Shown: positions 28,002 through 35,891 of the stretch, in pieces
How positions within the stretch are numbered: position 1 is the stretch's first letter
Layout of the letters: every line of letters begins with the position of its first letter
Assembly: GCF_001477625.1 (NCBI RefSeq)
Contig: NZ_CP013692.1
Location: 2,170,001 to 2,234,000, forward strand
DNA: 64,000 nt
Origin: Paucibacter sp. KCTC 42545
Lineage (GTDB): Bacteria; Pseudomonadota; Gammaproteobacteria; Burkholderiales; Burkholderiaceae_C
Direction: 5' to 3'
Made by a program: the position numbers and the translations under genes
The notes under the pieces: model-generated
Told to the model about the DNA's origin: nothing
Databases searched by the model: none
Seen by the model: the letters and a program-made list of their open reading frames with translations, nothing else

Positions 28002-29282
28002 GTGTCGGTCTACGCATTCAAGTACAAAGTTCTGAACAGAGAAACAGGCCGCAAGGTATCTGTCACCCGTTGGCGCGTCCAAATCCGCAAAGGTGGCGAG
28101 AACGTCAACAAGGTGTTTGACGATGAGGCTCTTGCCAGGTCATGGGAAGACCAAGAGCTTCATAGGATCAACACCGGGGTTCCCCAGAACCTCATTTTTG
28201 ACATGAAGTACCAACTTGAGATGCCTAATGTGAAGGCACTTCTCCGCGAATACTTCGACCAGTACATGAGCAAGCAGGCTGCTAGTTCGCTTAAGACGAA
28301 CCAGAATCGCTGCCTTCGTGCCATCCCCTCAATCCCTATCTATCTCAAAGACTTAGGTTCTAAGATTGACAACTACCGCTATCAAAGCACGGTAGTTGAT
28401 GCCATGTTGGGCAGGACCTACAACAAAGATTACATTGAATTCGGCCAGTTCAAAATTGACACTGTAGATTTCTGGCTCTTGATTGCATACATGGATTCAA
28501 GAAGGAGAACAGGCATCAAGAACAACACCATTCTTCGTGAAATCTCAACTATCAGTTCAGCTTTTGAAAAAGTCTACAAGCTCTATCCTGAGAAGTTCCC
28601 TAAAGGCATCATGAATCCAGTGAAGATGCTTCCACGTGGAGAAAAGCCAAAAGCTTATCTCGGACGTAAGCGGGTTCTTTCTGAAGATGAAGCTGTTCAG
28701 ATTGCAGAGTGGATGAAGCTCAAAGCCAATCAAGAACCTTACTATTTGTTTGTCACCTGCCTTGAATCTGGAGCGCGAAAAAGTGAAGTGCTAGGCGCTC
28801 AATGGGAGAACGTGAATCTTCAGCTTTGGTCCATTCACATTCCAAAAACCAAGAATGGCAAGCCAAGGGACATCATGATCCCTGAAGATGAAGATTTTCG
28901 GGAATGGCTCAAAGCAAACCGTTTGGCAAAAGGCCCTATCTTCAAGCTGACAGCTTGGAACTTTAGGCAATACTGGGTTGATGCATTGAAGGCACTTGGA
29001 CTCTATGACGACCCAGATACGCGGCTTCACTTCCATGACACCCGCCGCACTGCACTGACAAAGTTGATTCGTCAAAAGAAGTCCAATAACTTCCAGATCG
29101 CAAAGGAGATGGGTGTTTCACCTCAAACCGTTGAACAGACCATTCAGAACATGCCTGATCGTTTGTCAGAGGTGTTTGCCAAGCTCCGTTCAGGTCAATC
29201 CTTGAATGAGGAAGAGATCATGCTTCTTGCTGGTCATGGTTCCTCTTCAATGACGAATGCCTACTATGCCGACAGAAACTAA
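28002..29282 (+). CDS. Tyrosine recombinase (site-specific integrase) of the element
   Basis: A 426-residue integrase. The catalytic residues are visible: Arg259 in ESGARKSEVLGA, His345 and Arg348 in HDTRRTALT, His412 in LLAGHGSSS and nucleophile Tyr421 or Tyr422 in TNAYYADRN, nine or ten residues beyond His412. The N-terminal third is an arm-binding/SAM-like region (YKVLNRETGRKVSVTRWRVQ). The start is a GTG at 28002 with AGGAAGGA upstream. It points into the element from its left end. It presumably performs integration at the rarA core. Directionality (excisionase) genes are not recognised, although small genes downstream could act that way. Confidence 0.93.
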   Translation: MSVYAFKYKVLNRETGRKVSVTRWRVQIRKGGENVNKVFDDEALARSWEDQELHRINTGVPQNLIFDMKYQLEMPNVKALLREYFDQYMSKQAASSLKTNQNRCLRAIPSIPIYLKDLGSKIDNYRYQSTVVDAMLGRTYNKDYIEFGQFKIDTVDFWLLIAYMDSRRRTGIKNNTILREISTISSAFEKVYKLYPEKFPKGIMNPVKMLPRGEKPKAYLGRKRVLSEDEAVQIAEWMKLKANQEPYYLFVTCLESGARKSEVLGAQWENVNLQLWSIHIPKTKNGKPRDIMIPEDEDFREWLKANRLAKGPIFKLTAWNFRQYWVDALKALGLYDDPDTRLHFHDTRRTALTKLIRQKKSNNFQIAKEMGVSPQTVEQTIQNMPDRLSEVFAKLRSGQSLNEEEIMLLAGHGSSSMTNAYYADRN

Positions 29283-29330
29283 GCACGCTAAAGTTATGTC
29301 AAAAATTTATTTAAACAAGACGCAATCTAG

Positions 29331-29359
29331 TTGACGATCCTTGCTCTTAATCATAAAGT
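29331..29359 (+). promoter_or_regulatory. Candidate sigma-70 promoter of the H-NS-like gene
   Basis: TTGACG (29331-29336) and TAAAGT (29354-29359) are separated by 17 bp, about 90 bp upstream of the start codon. It is a plausible strong promoter in AT-rich DNA. Confidence 0.5.
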
Positions 29360-29445
29360 ACATTTATCAACAAGCAAAATCACTGTAGTCGCTTGTTGAA
29401 CACCTCAAGCAACTACAGTTTTACATTCACTACTGGAGAATTTAC

Positions 29446-29922
29446 ATGGCAGAAGCCAAGAAACTGACACTCGCTGATATCCTCGCCAAGCGCCAAGAAT
29501 TTGAAGATATGTTGGCCGCACAGTTGAAGGCAGAACGCCCTGCTGCACTAGCTGGTGTGTTGGAACAAATCAAGATGTTCAACTTCACACCAGAAGAACT
29601 GGAAATCAAGATTCGTTCTAAAGGCAAGGCTGCTGCTGGAAAGAACGCTTCTGCTGGTGGCACTCGCACCATGAGCAAGCCACTGAAGTCCACCAAGGGT
29701 GCTGAAACTGGTGTGTGGCTGGCCCACCCTCCTAAGTTCTTGGAGGCAGAAGGCGCTTTCACAACCTACAAGACAGGTAAGTCGGTTGATGCATGGTTGG
29801 TCACTCCCTCAGAGAAGAAAGCCAAGAACAACTTCTTGAAGAAGCTCTCTAGCCGCGAAGGAAAGAAGCCAACTAAGGAACAGTTGGGAGATATTACTGA
29901 AGCTGAATTTCAAGCAGCGTAA
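29446..29922 (+). CDS. Putative H-NS-like nucleoid-associated protein
   Basis: A 158-residue protein, Lys/Ala rich. The N-terminal half (LAKRQEFEDMLAAQLK, then VLEQIKMFNFTPEEL) resembles the oligomerisation helices of H-NS-family proteins of betaproteobacteria. The linker is basic and glycine/serine rich. The C-terminal half (GVWLAHPPKFLEAEGAF) does not show the usual H-NS DNA-binding motif, so DNA binding by that part is uncertain. Elements of this kind often encode xenogeneic silencers that damp expression of their cargo. Its own promoter and terminator make it an independent unit. The assignment is tentative. Confidence 0.5.
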   Translation: MAEAKKLTLADILAKRQEFEDMLAAQLKAERPAALAGVLEQIKMFNFTPEELEIKIRSKGKAAAGKNASAGGTRTMSKPLKSTKGAETGVWLAHPPKFLEAEGAFTTYKTGKSVDAWLVTPSEKKAKNNFLKKLSSREGKKPTKEQLGDITEAEFQAA

Positions 29923-29943
29923 GCTTGACTTCATCCCAGCAGA

Positions 29944-29966
29944 AGCACCCTTCGGGGTGCTTTTTC
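29944..29966 (+). terminator. Terminator after the H-NS-like gene
   Basis: AGCACCC, loop TTCG, GGGTGCT, then a T-run. It belongs to a family of near-identical AGCACC/GGTGCT terminators seen across the element. Confidence 0.85.
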
Positions 29967-30037
29967 CATATCGGCCTCAGGCCGACCATGGGAAAGCCAA
30001 TTAAAACTATCTTGAGCACTTAAAAAGGAGCCAACAC

Positions 30038-30322
30038 ATGGCGCGACATCCAGTCAAATCGTTCAGGGTAGACATTGACCCTTCTAATAAATTTATAGAC
30101 GTTGAGATAGAAACCGATCTCAAAAAACCATACCGATTTCACCTCAATACGGATGCCAACTATCCGACTCTACAGGGCATCCGCGACCAGCTCAACGAAG
30201 CGTTAACACACTGCACCACAAATTATGAGAAGGTGGACGTTAGCATATTTGAAGATCGCTTCTACGTAAACATCAATGTGACGGACTTCATTAATACCCG
30301 ATTCACGGGGAGAAAAGCGTAA
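30038..30322 (+). CDS. Hypothetical protein, 94 residues
   Basis: Not recognised. The start ATG 30038 follows AAAAAGGAGCC, a good ribosome site. The protein is mixed alpha/beta without signal peptide or membrane segment (FRVDIDPSNKFIDVEIETDL, then FHLNTDANYPTLQGIRDQL). Segments such as KVDVSIFEDRFYVNINV suggest a small beta-rich fold. It lies between the H-NS-like gene and rep, with a terminator downstream at 30416-30445. Confidence 0.65.
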   Translation: MARHPVKSFRVDIDPSNKFIDVEIETDLKKPYRFHLNTDANYPTLQGIRDQLNEALTHCTTNYEKVDVSIFEDRFYVNINVTDFINTRFTGRKA

Positions 30323-30415
30323 GCCAAAAATAACGACACACCTACGGCTGCCAAAAACAAACGACTGCATTAGCCATTGACAATAAATCCAGCTTCAGAT
30401 AACCATTTCCAAAAC

Positions 30416-30445
30416 AAAAAGCATCCAATCGGGTGCTTTTTTATT
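30416..30445 (+). terminator. Terminator downstream of the 94-residue ORF
   Basis: AGCATCC and GGGTGCT form a hairpin with loop AATC (one G-T pair), followed by six T residues. It also clears transcription ahead of rep. Confidence 0.75.
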
Positions 30446-30652
30446 ATCAATTTGACTTTCAACAATAAATTTCGTAAAACAAGTTATGAAATGAAAAATG
30501 CCCAAGCAGTTAACTTGAGCATTTTAGAAATTCAGGAACTTGAAGAAGCTTGGCGGCTTGACCTGATGTAAATATTAAAACGCATTAAAAATCAAATGTC
30601 AATATCCAACTAGAAAACACTCCTGAATTTCACAAGAAATAAAGGAATTTAT

Positions 30653-31672
30653 ATGTTTGAAAGTTTTATTGAGGCATTGCCTGACAAAGTAAGAAGCACA
30701 GATGATTTTGGAGAATATGGAACAAGGTTCAGAAAGAAGAATAATGCTCTTCAATATCGTTATGTTGAACTTAATCAACTATACAAGAAATTCATAGTTC
30801 TAGATTTAGATGAGCCAAAATCAGAAAGACTAACTTTTTACAAGTTGGGCTCGGCCTTTCTTTGGGAAGAAAAAGGACTGCCACCACCCACCTATGTAGT
30901 CATCAATCCTGAAAATGCACACTGCCACTATCTCTATGAACTGAGGGTTCCTGTCTACTACACAGAACATGCCCACAGAGCACCCCAGAAGTTCTATGAG
31001 AATACCGATCTAGCTTTAACCAATGTTCTAGGGGCTGATTTAGCCTATGTTGGCAAGTTCACCAAGAACCCACTTCACCCTAGTTGGCGCACGATAAGAC
31101 ACGGGGCCTTGTATGACCTTGAGGACTTCGCTGAATACCATCTTGACCTTCATAGCCACAAACAGAAGCAAAAGCTTGCTGATTCCCTTGGTGGAAGAAA
31201 CACCACCTTGTTTGACACCCTCAGAGTCTGGGCATACCAGGAAGTCAAACAACACGGCTCTTATGCTGTATTCCAACAGCTTGTAGACAACAAGGCACTG
31301 TCTATCAATAAGCTATTCCTAGACAATTTAAATGGCATTCTTCCAGCAAAAGAAGTTCTTTCAACATCTACTTCAGTTGGCAAATGGACTTGGAAGCACA
31401 GAAACAGCATTGGTAGTGGAAATAAGAACCGAGGTGTTCTAGAGCTTCCAGATGATATGCCCATCAAGGAGAAACAGGCCCAAGGTGCAGCCTATACCAA
31501 TGTGATTAGAACTGAGTCTGTAGACGACACTATTAAGCTTGCAATCCACGCATGCGAGCAACGAGGTTTCACTTTAACATCTGGAAATTTGGAGAAATGT
31601 GGACTTGCAAGAAGTACCTTCTCCAAACACAAAGAAGCAGTTCAAAATTGGATGAGAATCCTAACTACATAA
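30653..31672 (+). CDS. Plasmid-type replication initiation protein (Replicase/PriCT family)
   Basis: A 339-residue protein. The region TYVVINPENAHCHYLYELRVP, here spanning about residues 82-102, and GADLAYVGKFTKNPLH are hallmarks of the replicase family used by ColE2-type plasmids. FDTLRVWAYQEVKQHG fits a PriCT helical domain. A helix-turn-helix appears at the C-terminus (SGNLEKCGLARSTFSKH) for origin binding. Such Rep proteins act as both initiator and primase. Presence in an integrated element points to descent from, or alternation with, a replicating plasmid. The start ATG 30653 follows AAAGGAATTT. An origin-like hairpin lies just downstream. Confidence 0.8.
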   Translation: MFESFIEALPDKVRSTDDFGEYGTRFRKKNNALQYRYVELNQLYKKFIVLDLDEPKSERLTFYKLGSAFLWEEKGLPPPTYVVINPENAHCHYLYELRVPVYYTEHAHRAPQKFYENTDLALTNVLGADLAYVGKFTKNPLHPSWRTIRHGALYDLEDFAEYHLDLHSHKQKQKLADSLGGRNTTLFDTLRVWAYQEVKQHGSYAVFQQLVDNKALSINKLFLDNLNGILPAKEVLSTSTSVGKWTWKHRNSIGSGNKNRGVLELPDDMPIKEKQAQGAAYTNVIRTESVDDTIKLAIHACEQRGFTLTSGNLEKCGLARSTFSKHKEAVQNWMRILTT

Positions 31673-31697
31673 CTAGTCATATGGGTTCACTACGGTG

Positions 31698-31732
31698 TAT
31701 ATCAGATAGTTACCCCATCTATTGGGGTGATG
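31698..31732 (+). other. Candidate replication origin next to rep
   Basis: Directly after rep, TATCAGATA is followed by a hairpin with stem ACCCCA (31712-31717) and TGGGGT (31723-31728). ColE2-type plasmids have short origins of this layout just downstream of rep. The match is by eye and no iterons are present. Confidence 0.4.
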
Positions 31733-31845
31733 GGCAGCAAGAATTACGAAGGACTTTATCAATAAATCATGGTCCCGATAGGGTTTCTACATTCAAATTA
31801 AATGTCCGAAGGACAAACTTTAATAGAAGCAAGAAAAATTGGCCG

Positions 31846-31870
31846 AAAAAAAGCACCCGAAGGCGCTCTT
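31846..31870 (-). terminator. Terminator of the zinc-ribbon/lipoprotein gene pair
   Basis: On the minus strand AGCGCC, loop TTC, GGGTGCT is followed by seven T residues, a few bases after the stop of the 145-residue membrane protein gene. Confidence 0.7.
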
Positions 31871-31876
31871 TTCAAT

Positions 31877-32314
31877 TCACACCACAAATGTGTTTCCACA
31901 CTTGTGACAAAAGAAACCACTGTCATACAAAACTTTCCATTTTGGATAGTAGGCCTTATATGCAGCGGACTTCTTCTTGTAGCCCCAAAACGAATAGGCA
32001 AAGAACGCCCAAACTGCAAGACTCGCATAGCGGAAACCAGCATCAGGTCCATGCGCTGCCAACCAAGGTGAAGTTGCCAGTGCAATGATCCCAATAGCGA
32101 TCTCAGCCCACAGGGCCGGCTTCTTTGGAGCAGAGAACCTTGCGGCCAACGTCGTTTGACTTGTTCCGCTACTAGTGCCTACAAATGTTCCTGCACCATC
32201 TGTACCGACTCCCAAGCCAGTCATTGTGCCGCTGCTGTATGAGGTTCCTGATTGCAGAATTACTTTGACAGCTTGAACGTGTTCGCCGCCACACTTTGGA
32301 CATTGGATTGCCAT
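31877..32314 (-). CDS. Small membrane protein with split zinc ribbon
   Basis: A 145-residue protein of unknown function. CPKCGGEH at residues 5-12 and CHKCGNTF at the C-terminus could together bind zinc. Between them are a Gly/Ser/Thr-rich linker (TMTGLGVGTDGAGTFVGT) and two hydrophobic segments (IAIGIIALATSPWLAAH and YASLAVWAFFAYSFWGY). Both zinc knuckles would sit on the same, cytoplasmic, side. It follows the lipoprotein gene by 10 bp on the same strand, so the two probably form an operon. Confidence 0.75.
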   Translation of the reverse strand: MAIQCPKCGGEHVQAVKVILQSGTSYSSGTMTGLGVGTDGAGTFVGTSSGTSQTTLAARFSAPKKPALWAEIAIGIIALATSPWLAAHGPDAGFRYASLAVWAFFAYSFWGYKKKSAAYKAYYPKWKVLYDSGFFCHKCGNTFVV

Positions 32315-32324
32315 GTTGTTCCCC

Positions 32325-32657
32325 TCACATGGTCAAAGGTTCACCGGGCTTCACACACTTGGGCACAGAAGCACCAGCAAATGAACTCAGCATCCCGCAA
32401 CGGAAGGGTTTCCCTTGAACCGACGCCGCATAGAAGATTTGCGTACCGTTAAAGCCATCGTCCTTCTTAACGTCTGAAACCTTCACCGACGTGGCAGGCA
32501 CACCAAATACTTTGGCGGTTGCTTGAAGAATGTCATCCTCACTGGCAGTGCCAATTCCCATCTTTTGAGCGACGACCGGGGCAAAGGAGCAAGCTCCCAA
32601 AGTAAGAGCAAGGGAGGTAGCTACTGCCACTTTCAATGTGCTGCGCATGCTGTGCAT
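32325..32657 (-). CDS. Small predicted lipoprotein
   Basis: A 110-residue protein with a signal peptide and lipobox LTLGAC; Cys23 would be lipidated. The mature part (ASEDDILQATAKVFGVPATS) is not recognised beyond small lipoproteins of plasmids. I start at 32657, where AAAGG lies just upstream; ATG 32648 is an alternative. It is divergent from the XRE regulator gene, and the palindrome at 32682-32703 lies in its promoter region, so that regulator may control it. Confidence 0.8.
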   Translation of the reverse strand: MHSMRSTLKVAVATSLALTLGACSFAPVVAQKMGIGTASEDDILQATAKVFGVPATSVKVSDVKKDDGFNGTQIFYAASVQGKPFRCGMLSSFAGASVPKCVKPGEPLTM

Positions 32658-32681
32658 AACCTTTCAATGGTTTGTTGAACA

Positions 32682-32748
32682 TCAACCCAACTTTTTGGGT
32701 TGATACACGACTTTAACGCACGTTCACCTTTGTGGGTTGACATACGAC
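32682..32748. promoter_or_regulatory. Operator-like palindrome and direct repeats between lipoprotein and XRE genes
   Basis: TCAACCCAAC at 32682-32691 pairs with GGGTTGA at 32697-32703 (core TCAACCC/GGGTTGA). GGGTTGATACACGAC (32697-32711) is repeated as GGGTTGACATACGAC (32734-32748). The sites sit between two divergent genes, one encoding an XRE repressor, so autoregulation is likely. Confidence 0.55.
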
Positions 32749-32777
32749 CATTGGAGTTGGCAAAGGAGTGTCAAAAA

Positions 32778-33143
32778 ATGACAACGTCAACAAAGAACAG
32801 CAACCAGCATGAAGAGCTATTCAAGACCATTGGGAAGGCTTTGGCCAAGAAGCGAGAGTCATGCAATCTGACCCAAGAACAAGTTTCGAGCACCCTTCAA
32901 ATTGGTGTCGAGGCGGTCAGCCGATTAGAGCGCGGGATCACCATGCCCACCGTTCAGCGATTAGCAGAACTGGCAGAGATATATGGTTGTGGCATTGAAG
33001 AGTTGCTAATAGCCAGCAGCACCCGCACCAGTGACCAGGCCGAGCTGATCTCACAGATTCTGCAAACTCTGCCAGAGGCGGATCGCGCCATGATTGTTGA
33101 AGTCGTACAGAAGATTGCAGCCCGATTGAAAGATCGGCTTTAA
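32778..33143 (+). CDS. XRE-family transcriptional regulator
   Basis: A 121-residue DNA-binding protein. The helix-turn-helix is NLTQEQVSSTLQIGVEAVSR, followed by LERGITMPTVQRLAELAEIY, the usual XRE pattern. The C-terminal helix pair (AELISQILQTLPEADRAMIV) is shared with the second regulator at 36275-36637, so the two are paralogues. I start at ATG 32778 with AAAGGAGTG upstream; the frame extends to 32700 but that would overlap the operator repeats. Likely a repressor of its own promoter and the divergent lipoprotein gene. Confidence 0.85.
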   Translation: MTTSTKNSNQHEELFKTIGKALAKKRESCNLTQEQVSSTLQIGVEAVSRLERGITMPTVQRLAELAEIYGCGIEELLIASSTRTSDQAELISQILQTLPEADRAMIVEVVQKIAARLKDRL

Positions 33144-33304
33144 GGCAGAAGAAGACTATGGATTTATGGACGATATGCTTTGCATAGCGGCATGCTTACC
33201 GTGGACAACTCTGCGAGTTCCCCACCGCGCACACCTTCGCCCACAAGCTCCACAGCCACGCACTACATTTATTTAATGACTAACAGGGAGAGAGAATTCG
33301 AAGC

Positions 33305-33883
33305 TTAAAACTTCGGCTTCATCTTTGTTCCTTGGGATGTGTCACTATCGTCAATATACTTCTTCCTCATAGCCAATATCCTGTTCTCTACAACCACTAT
33401 CGGTCTATCGTAGATACTTCTCATCTCTGTAATCTTGTTCTTGTTAAAGACCTGCGGAGTCGGTTTCTTCATGGGAATGTTCTTCCCATAGTGGTACCAC
33501 TCTCTAGTGCCATCAGCACCTTCAATGGCGGGTTCACCATCGCGGTGCAACTGTCCTTCATACCACCATTGCTTCGCGCCACTGGCTGCTTCGACAGCAG
33601 GCCCATCGATACGGTGCTTATCGCCGTTTAGATACCAAGAGTAGCTACCGTCTGCATTGTCTACAGCAGGACCGTCTTCACGGTGTCTCGCTCCATTTAG
33701 ATACCACTCCTGACCGCCATCACCCCATTCAACAGCAGGGCCATCCTCTCTGTGTAGCTGCCCCATTCGGTACCAAGACTGCGTTCCGTCAGGCTCAATA
33801 CAAGCGGGACCGTCTTCACGGTGTAGCTGATCGTTGTAGTACCAAAATACTATTCCATCTTCATTGTGGCATCCATTTTTCAT
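33305..33883 (-). CDS. HREDGPA tandem-repeat protein (MORN-variant-like)
   Basis: A 192-residue protein whose first 125 residues consist of about five 23-residue repeats of the form WYxxGxxHREDGPAVxxxDG, for example WYRMGQLHREDGPAVE and WYLNGARHREDGPAVD. Such repeats resemble the MORN variants found in phage and plasmid proteins; the function is unknown. The last 65 residues are basic and non-repeated. The start ATG 33883 is preceded by GGAGGGATTT. A second, single-repeat protein lies at 35916-36164. No partner toxin is recognised next to it. Confidence 0.75.
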   Translation of the reverse strand: MKNGCHNEDGIVFWYYNDQLHREDGPACIEPDGTQSWYRMGQLHREDGPAVEWGDGGQEWYLNGARHREDGPAVDNADGSYSWYLNGDKHRIDGPAVEAASGAKQWWYEGQLHRDGEPAIEGADGTREWYHYGKNIPMKKPTPQVFNKNKITEMRSIYDRPIVVVENRILAMRKKYIDDSDTSQGTKMKPKF

Positions 33884-34132
33884 AAATCCCTCCTACTTTT
33901 CTTGCTATCAATCTAGCAAGATCAAACAGAAAAACAAGTGGACTCGGTTATCGGATCTTAAGCACCAATAGGTGCTTTTTTTACGACCCTACGTTTTCCT
34001 TGGTGTCACCAAGAACCAGTTCATAGATCTTTTTACTTGAGAAGCGTACAGTTCGTTTTATTGATTGGCGACATTAAGTAGTCAATCAAAAAAAGCGATC
34101 AAATACTTATTCAGTGACTAACTGTAGTGACT
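33884..34132. other. Intergenic region with a terminator
   Basis: No gene seen. AAGCACC/GGTGCTT followed by a T-run at about 33960-33979 is a terminator of the element's common type. The rest is AT-rich and may hold the promoter of the downstream leader. Confidence 0.5.
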
Positions 34133-34210
34133 TCCCACTTAACACCTACCAGTGAAATGGTTCACTTGGAAAGGAGGGTCTAAATATGAATTAAATTAAA
34201 GGAAAATATC
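34133..34210 (+). promoter_or_regulatory. Structured leader with two-codon mini-ORF, copy 1
   Basis: CCCACTTAACACCTACCA is followed by a hairpin: CCA (34149-34151) and GTGAA (34152-34156) pair with TTCAC (34161-34165) and TGG (34167-34169), one T bulged. Right after comes AAGGAGGG (34171-34178), a perfect Shine-Dalgarno, 7 nt before ATG-AAT-TAA (34186-34194), a two-codon ORF. The downstream gene begins at 34211 with its own AAAGGA. The same arrangement recurs at 34589-34680. Confidence 0.6.
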
Positions 34211-34546
34211 ATGAACCAACTTAATCTTATCGCGGTCCCTAACGGCTTTTATTCTCTTGAAGAAGCTCTTCAAGAGCCAACAATCCAACAATCTGCTCAA
34301 ATGCTTAAACCCCTTGAAGGCACTACAACATCAAAAATCAAGGCTTTTCTCACCGTTTATCAAATGATTGATGCTTTGGACCAAATGCGCCAACAAGGCA
34401 TGGATTTGAACCAATTGAACCGCGAAGTTTTTAAGGATTCAATGACAGCGACTGTTCATCTTAGCTATGACTTAATCATGAAGTCTTTCACCAACCACGA
34501 ACGCAAAATGCTTCAAGAGTTGGTTACGAAAGCTCCTGCACACTAA
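34211..34546 (+). CDS. Hypothetical protein, 111 residues
   Basis: Not recognised. The protein is predicted to be helical and soluble (SKIKAFLTVYQMIDALDQMR, then DSMTATVHLSYDLIMKSF). It has no signal peptide or membrane segment. It is expressed from a leader nearly identical in layout to that of the following methyltransferase gene, so the two probably respond to the same control. A terminator at 34561-34580 separates them. Confidence 0.7.
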   Translation: MNQLNLIAVPNGFYSLEEALQEPTIQQSAQMLKPLEGTTTSKIKAFLTVYQMIDALDQMRQQGMDLNQLNREVFKDSMTATVHLSYDLIMKSFTNHERKMLQELVTKAPAH

Positions 34547-34560
34547 GCCAAATTAAACCA

Positions 34561-34580
34561 AACACCTACGGGTGTTTTTA
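34561..34580 (+). terminator. Short terminator between leader-controlled genes
   Basis: ACACC, loop TACG, GGTGT, then five T residues. It insulates the 111-residue gene from the second leader. Confidence 0.65.
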
Positions 34581-34588
34581 CAGCGACT

Positions 34589-34680
34589 ACCCACTTCATA
34601 CCTACCATGTGGTTTCCAAATGGCAAGGAGGGTTCTAAATATGACTTAAATAAAAACCAACTTAAAGAAAGGGTTCCATC
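34589..34680 (+). promoter_or_regulatory. Structured leader with two-codon mini-ORF, copy 2
   Basis: CCCACTTCATACCTACCA is followed by a hairpin: CCAT (34605-34608) and TGG (34610-34612) pair with CCA (34616-34618) and ATGG (34620-34623). Then AAGGAGGG (34625-34632) and ATG-ACT-TAA (34641-34649). Stem bases differ from copy 1 yet still pair. The methyltransferase ATG lies 31 nt beyond the mini-ORF stop, preceded by AAAGAAAGGG. Confidence 0.6.
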
Positions 34681-35520
34681 ATGAACCACGCAGAACAAAA
34701 AAACTTCGGAATCAATTCCCTTCACAACCTTGATGGTCAAGCCGGTCTTGCCACAGTTCCAAGCAACTTCGTTGACTTGGTATTGACTGACCCACCTTAT
34801 GGCATTGCCGACAATTCCAAGCTCACCAAGAAGGGCAGCAAAATTGTCACCACTAGCCAGGCATGGGGTTCTGACTTCCAGGATCAGTGGACAACCATTG
34901 ACGACTACTACCAATGGCTAAAACCGTTCATTGCGCAGTTCGTTCGTGTGATGAAGGACAACGGTTCAATGATTTTGTTTCTTGATCGCAAGTACACCGG
35001 TTTGATTGTTCATTACCTTGAGCAAGACTTTGACTTGAATTTTAAGAACAAGATTTACTTCAAGAAGAAGAACCCTGTCCCTAGCATTCGCAAAATCAAC
35101 TACCGATCTACGATGGAAGAGTGTGTGTGGTTCACCAAGGGCAAGCAGTACACCTTCAACTTCGGTGCTCAGTCAGAGATGTTGCAGGTCTACGAGGGTC
35201 CCATTGGAAGGAAGAAGACAGCCCACCCAACCGAAAAATACGGCTGGATGATTGAGCCACTTATCAGGAACCACACCAAGCCAGGTGGCATCGTTCTCGA
35301 TGCATTCGCCGGCTCTGCTACCACCCTAGTAGTGGCGAAGCAGCACGATCGTCATGCCATTGGCTTTGAGAAGAGTCCTGCCATGTATGAGATGGCCAAG
35401 GCCAGGATCGAGGCAGAGCAACTTGCCTTTGACTTCTACGCACCAGATGACGAACCTGCCATCGTGCGCGAGTTGGACAGGATCATGGATACCGAGTTGG
35501 CAGACTTGGTAGCAGCATAA
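34681..35520 (+). CDS. Orphan DNA methyltransferase (beta class, DPPY type)
   Basis: A 279-residue site-specific DNA methyltransferase. Catalytic motif IV DPPY lies at residues 37-40 (LVLTDPPYGIAD), and the SAM-binding motif I is at the C-terminal end (VLDAFAGSATTLVVAKQH). That IV-before-I order is the beta class of N6-adenine or N4-cytosine enzymes. HPTEKYGWMIEPLIRNHTKP is the typical linker. No restriction gene is adjacent, so it is an orphan, perhaps protecting the element against host restriction or marking it. It is preceded by a structured leader and followed 11 bp later by a small unknown gene. Confidence 0.88.
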   Translation: MNHAEQKNFGINSLHNLDGQAGLATVPSNFVDLVLTDPPYGIADNSKLTKKGSKIVTTSQAWGSDFQDQWTTIDDYYQWLKPFIAQFVRVMKDNGSMILFLDRKYTGLIVHYLEQDFDLNFKNKIYFKKKNPVPSIRKINYRSTMEECVWFTKGKQYTFNFGAQSEMLQVYEGPIGRKKTAHPTEKYGWMIEPLIRNHTKPGGIVLDAFAGSATTLVVAKQHDRHAIGFEKSPAMYEMAKARIEAEQLAFDFYAPDDEPAIVRELDRIMDTELADLVAA

Positions 35521-35531
35521 GGAGAGCAGCC

Positions 35532-35888
35532 ATGAAAAACACTACATGCCTCCAATACTGCATCAATGGAATGAATGACAAGCTTTTCAACTTTGCCAAG
35601 ACTCACGATGGAAAGGTGTTGATCGAAATCTTCAAGAAATGGGGATCAACTAACGACGAGCGAATTAAGGAACTTTTGATTGGCTACAACAGCTATTTCA
35701 TGGTTCAAGCAGGAATGCAACTTAAAGGCATGCCGAATCATCCACGATCATTGATTGAATTCATGAGTTCTGAAGACTTCACTGCATTACATGATGAACT
35801 AACAAATACAGTTAAAGATAATTACCCTGTATTAATGTCTTGCTTAGATCGGAAACAAAAGCGAAAACTTGAAGCCCTATTCGCATAA
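35532..35888 (+). CDS. Hypothetical protein, 118 residues
   Basis: Not recognised. It begins 11 bp after the methyltransferase stop with AAGGAGAG as ribosome site, so it is probably co-transcribed. The sequence is mostly helical (FNFAKTHDGKVLIEIFKKWG, and a basic end RKQKRKLEALFA). No signal or membrane region. It may be an accessory to the methyltransferase, but nothing in the sequence shows this. Confidence 0.65.
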   Translation: MKNTTCLQYCINGMNDKLFNFAKTHDGKVLIEIFKKWGSTNDERIKELLIGYNSYFMVQAGMQLKGMPNHPRSLIEFMSSEDFTALHDELTNTVKDNYPVLMSCLDRKQKRKLEALFA

Positions 35889-35891
35889 AAC

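Noticed and set aside
30377..30571. 64-codon frame between the 94-residue ORF and rep
   Set aside because: It spans a terminator and lacks a ribosome site; kept out of the annotation.
31552..32088. 178-codon frame downstream of rep
   Set aside because: It overlaps the rep 3' end and the antisense of a better supported zinc-ribbon gene, and has unusual composition.
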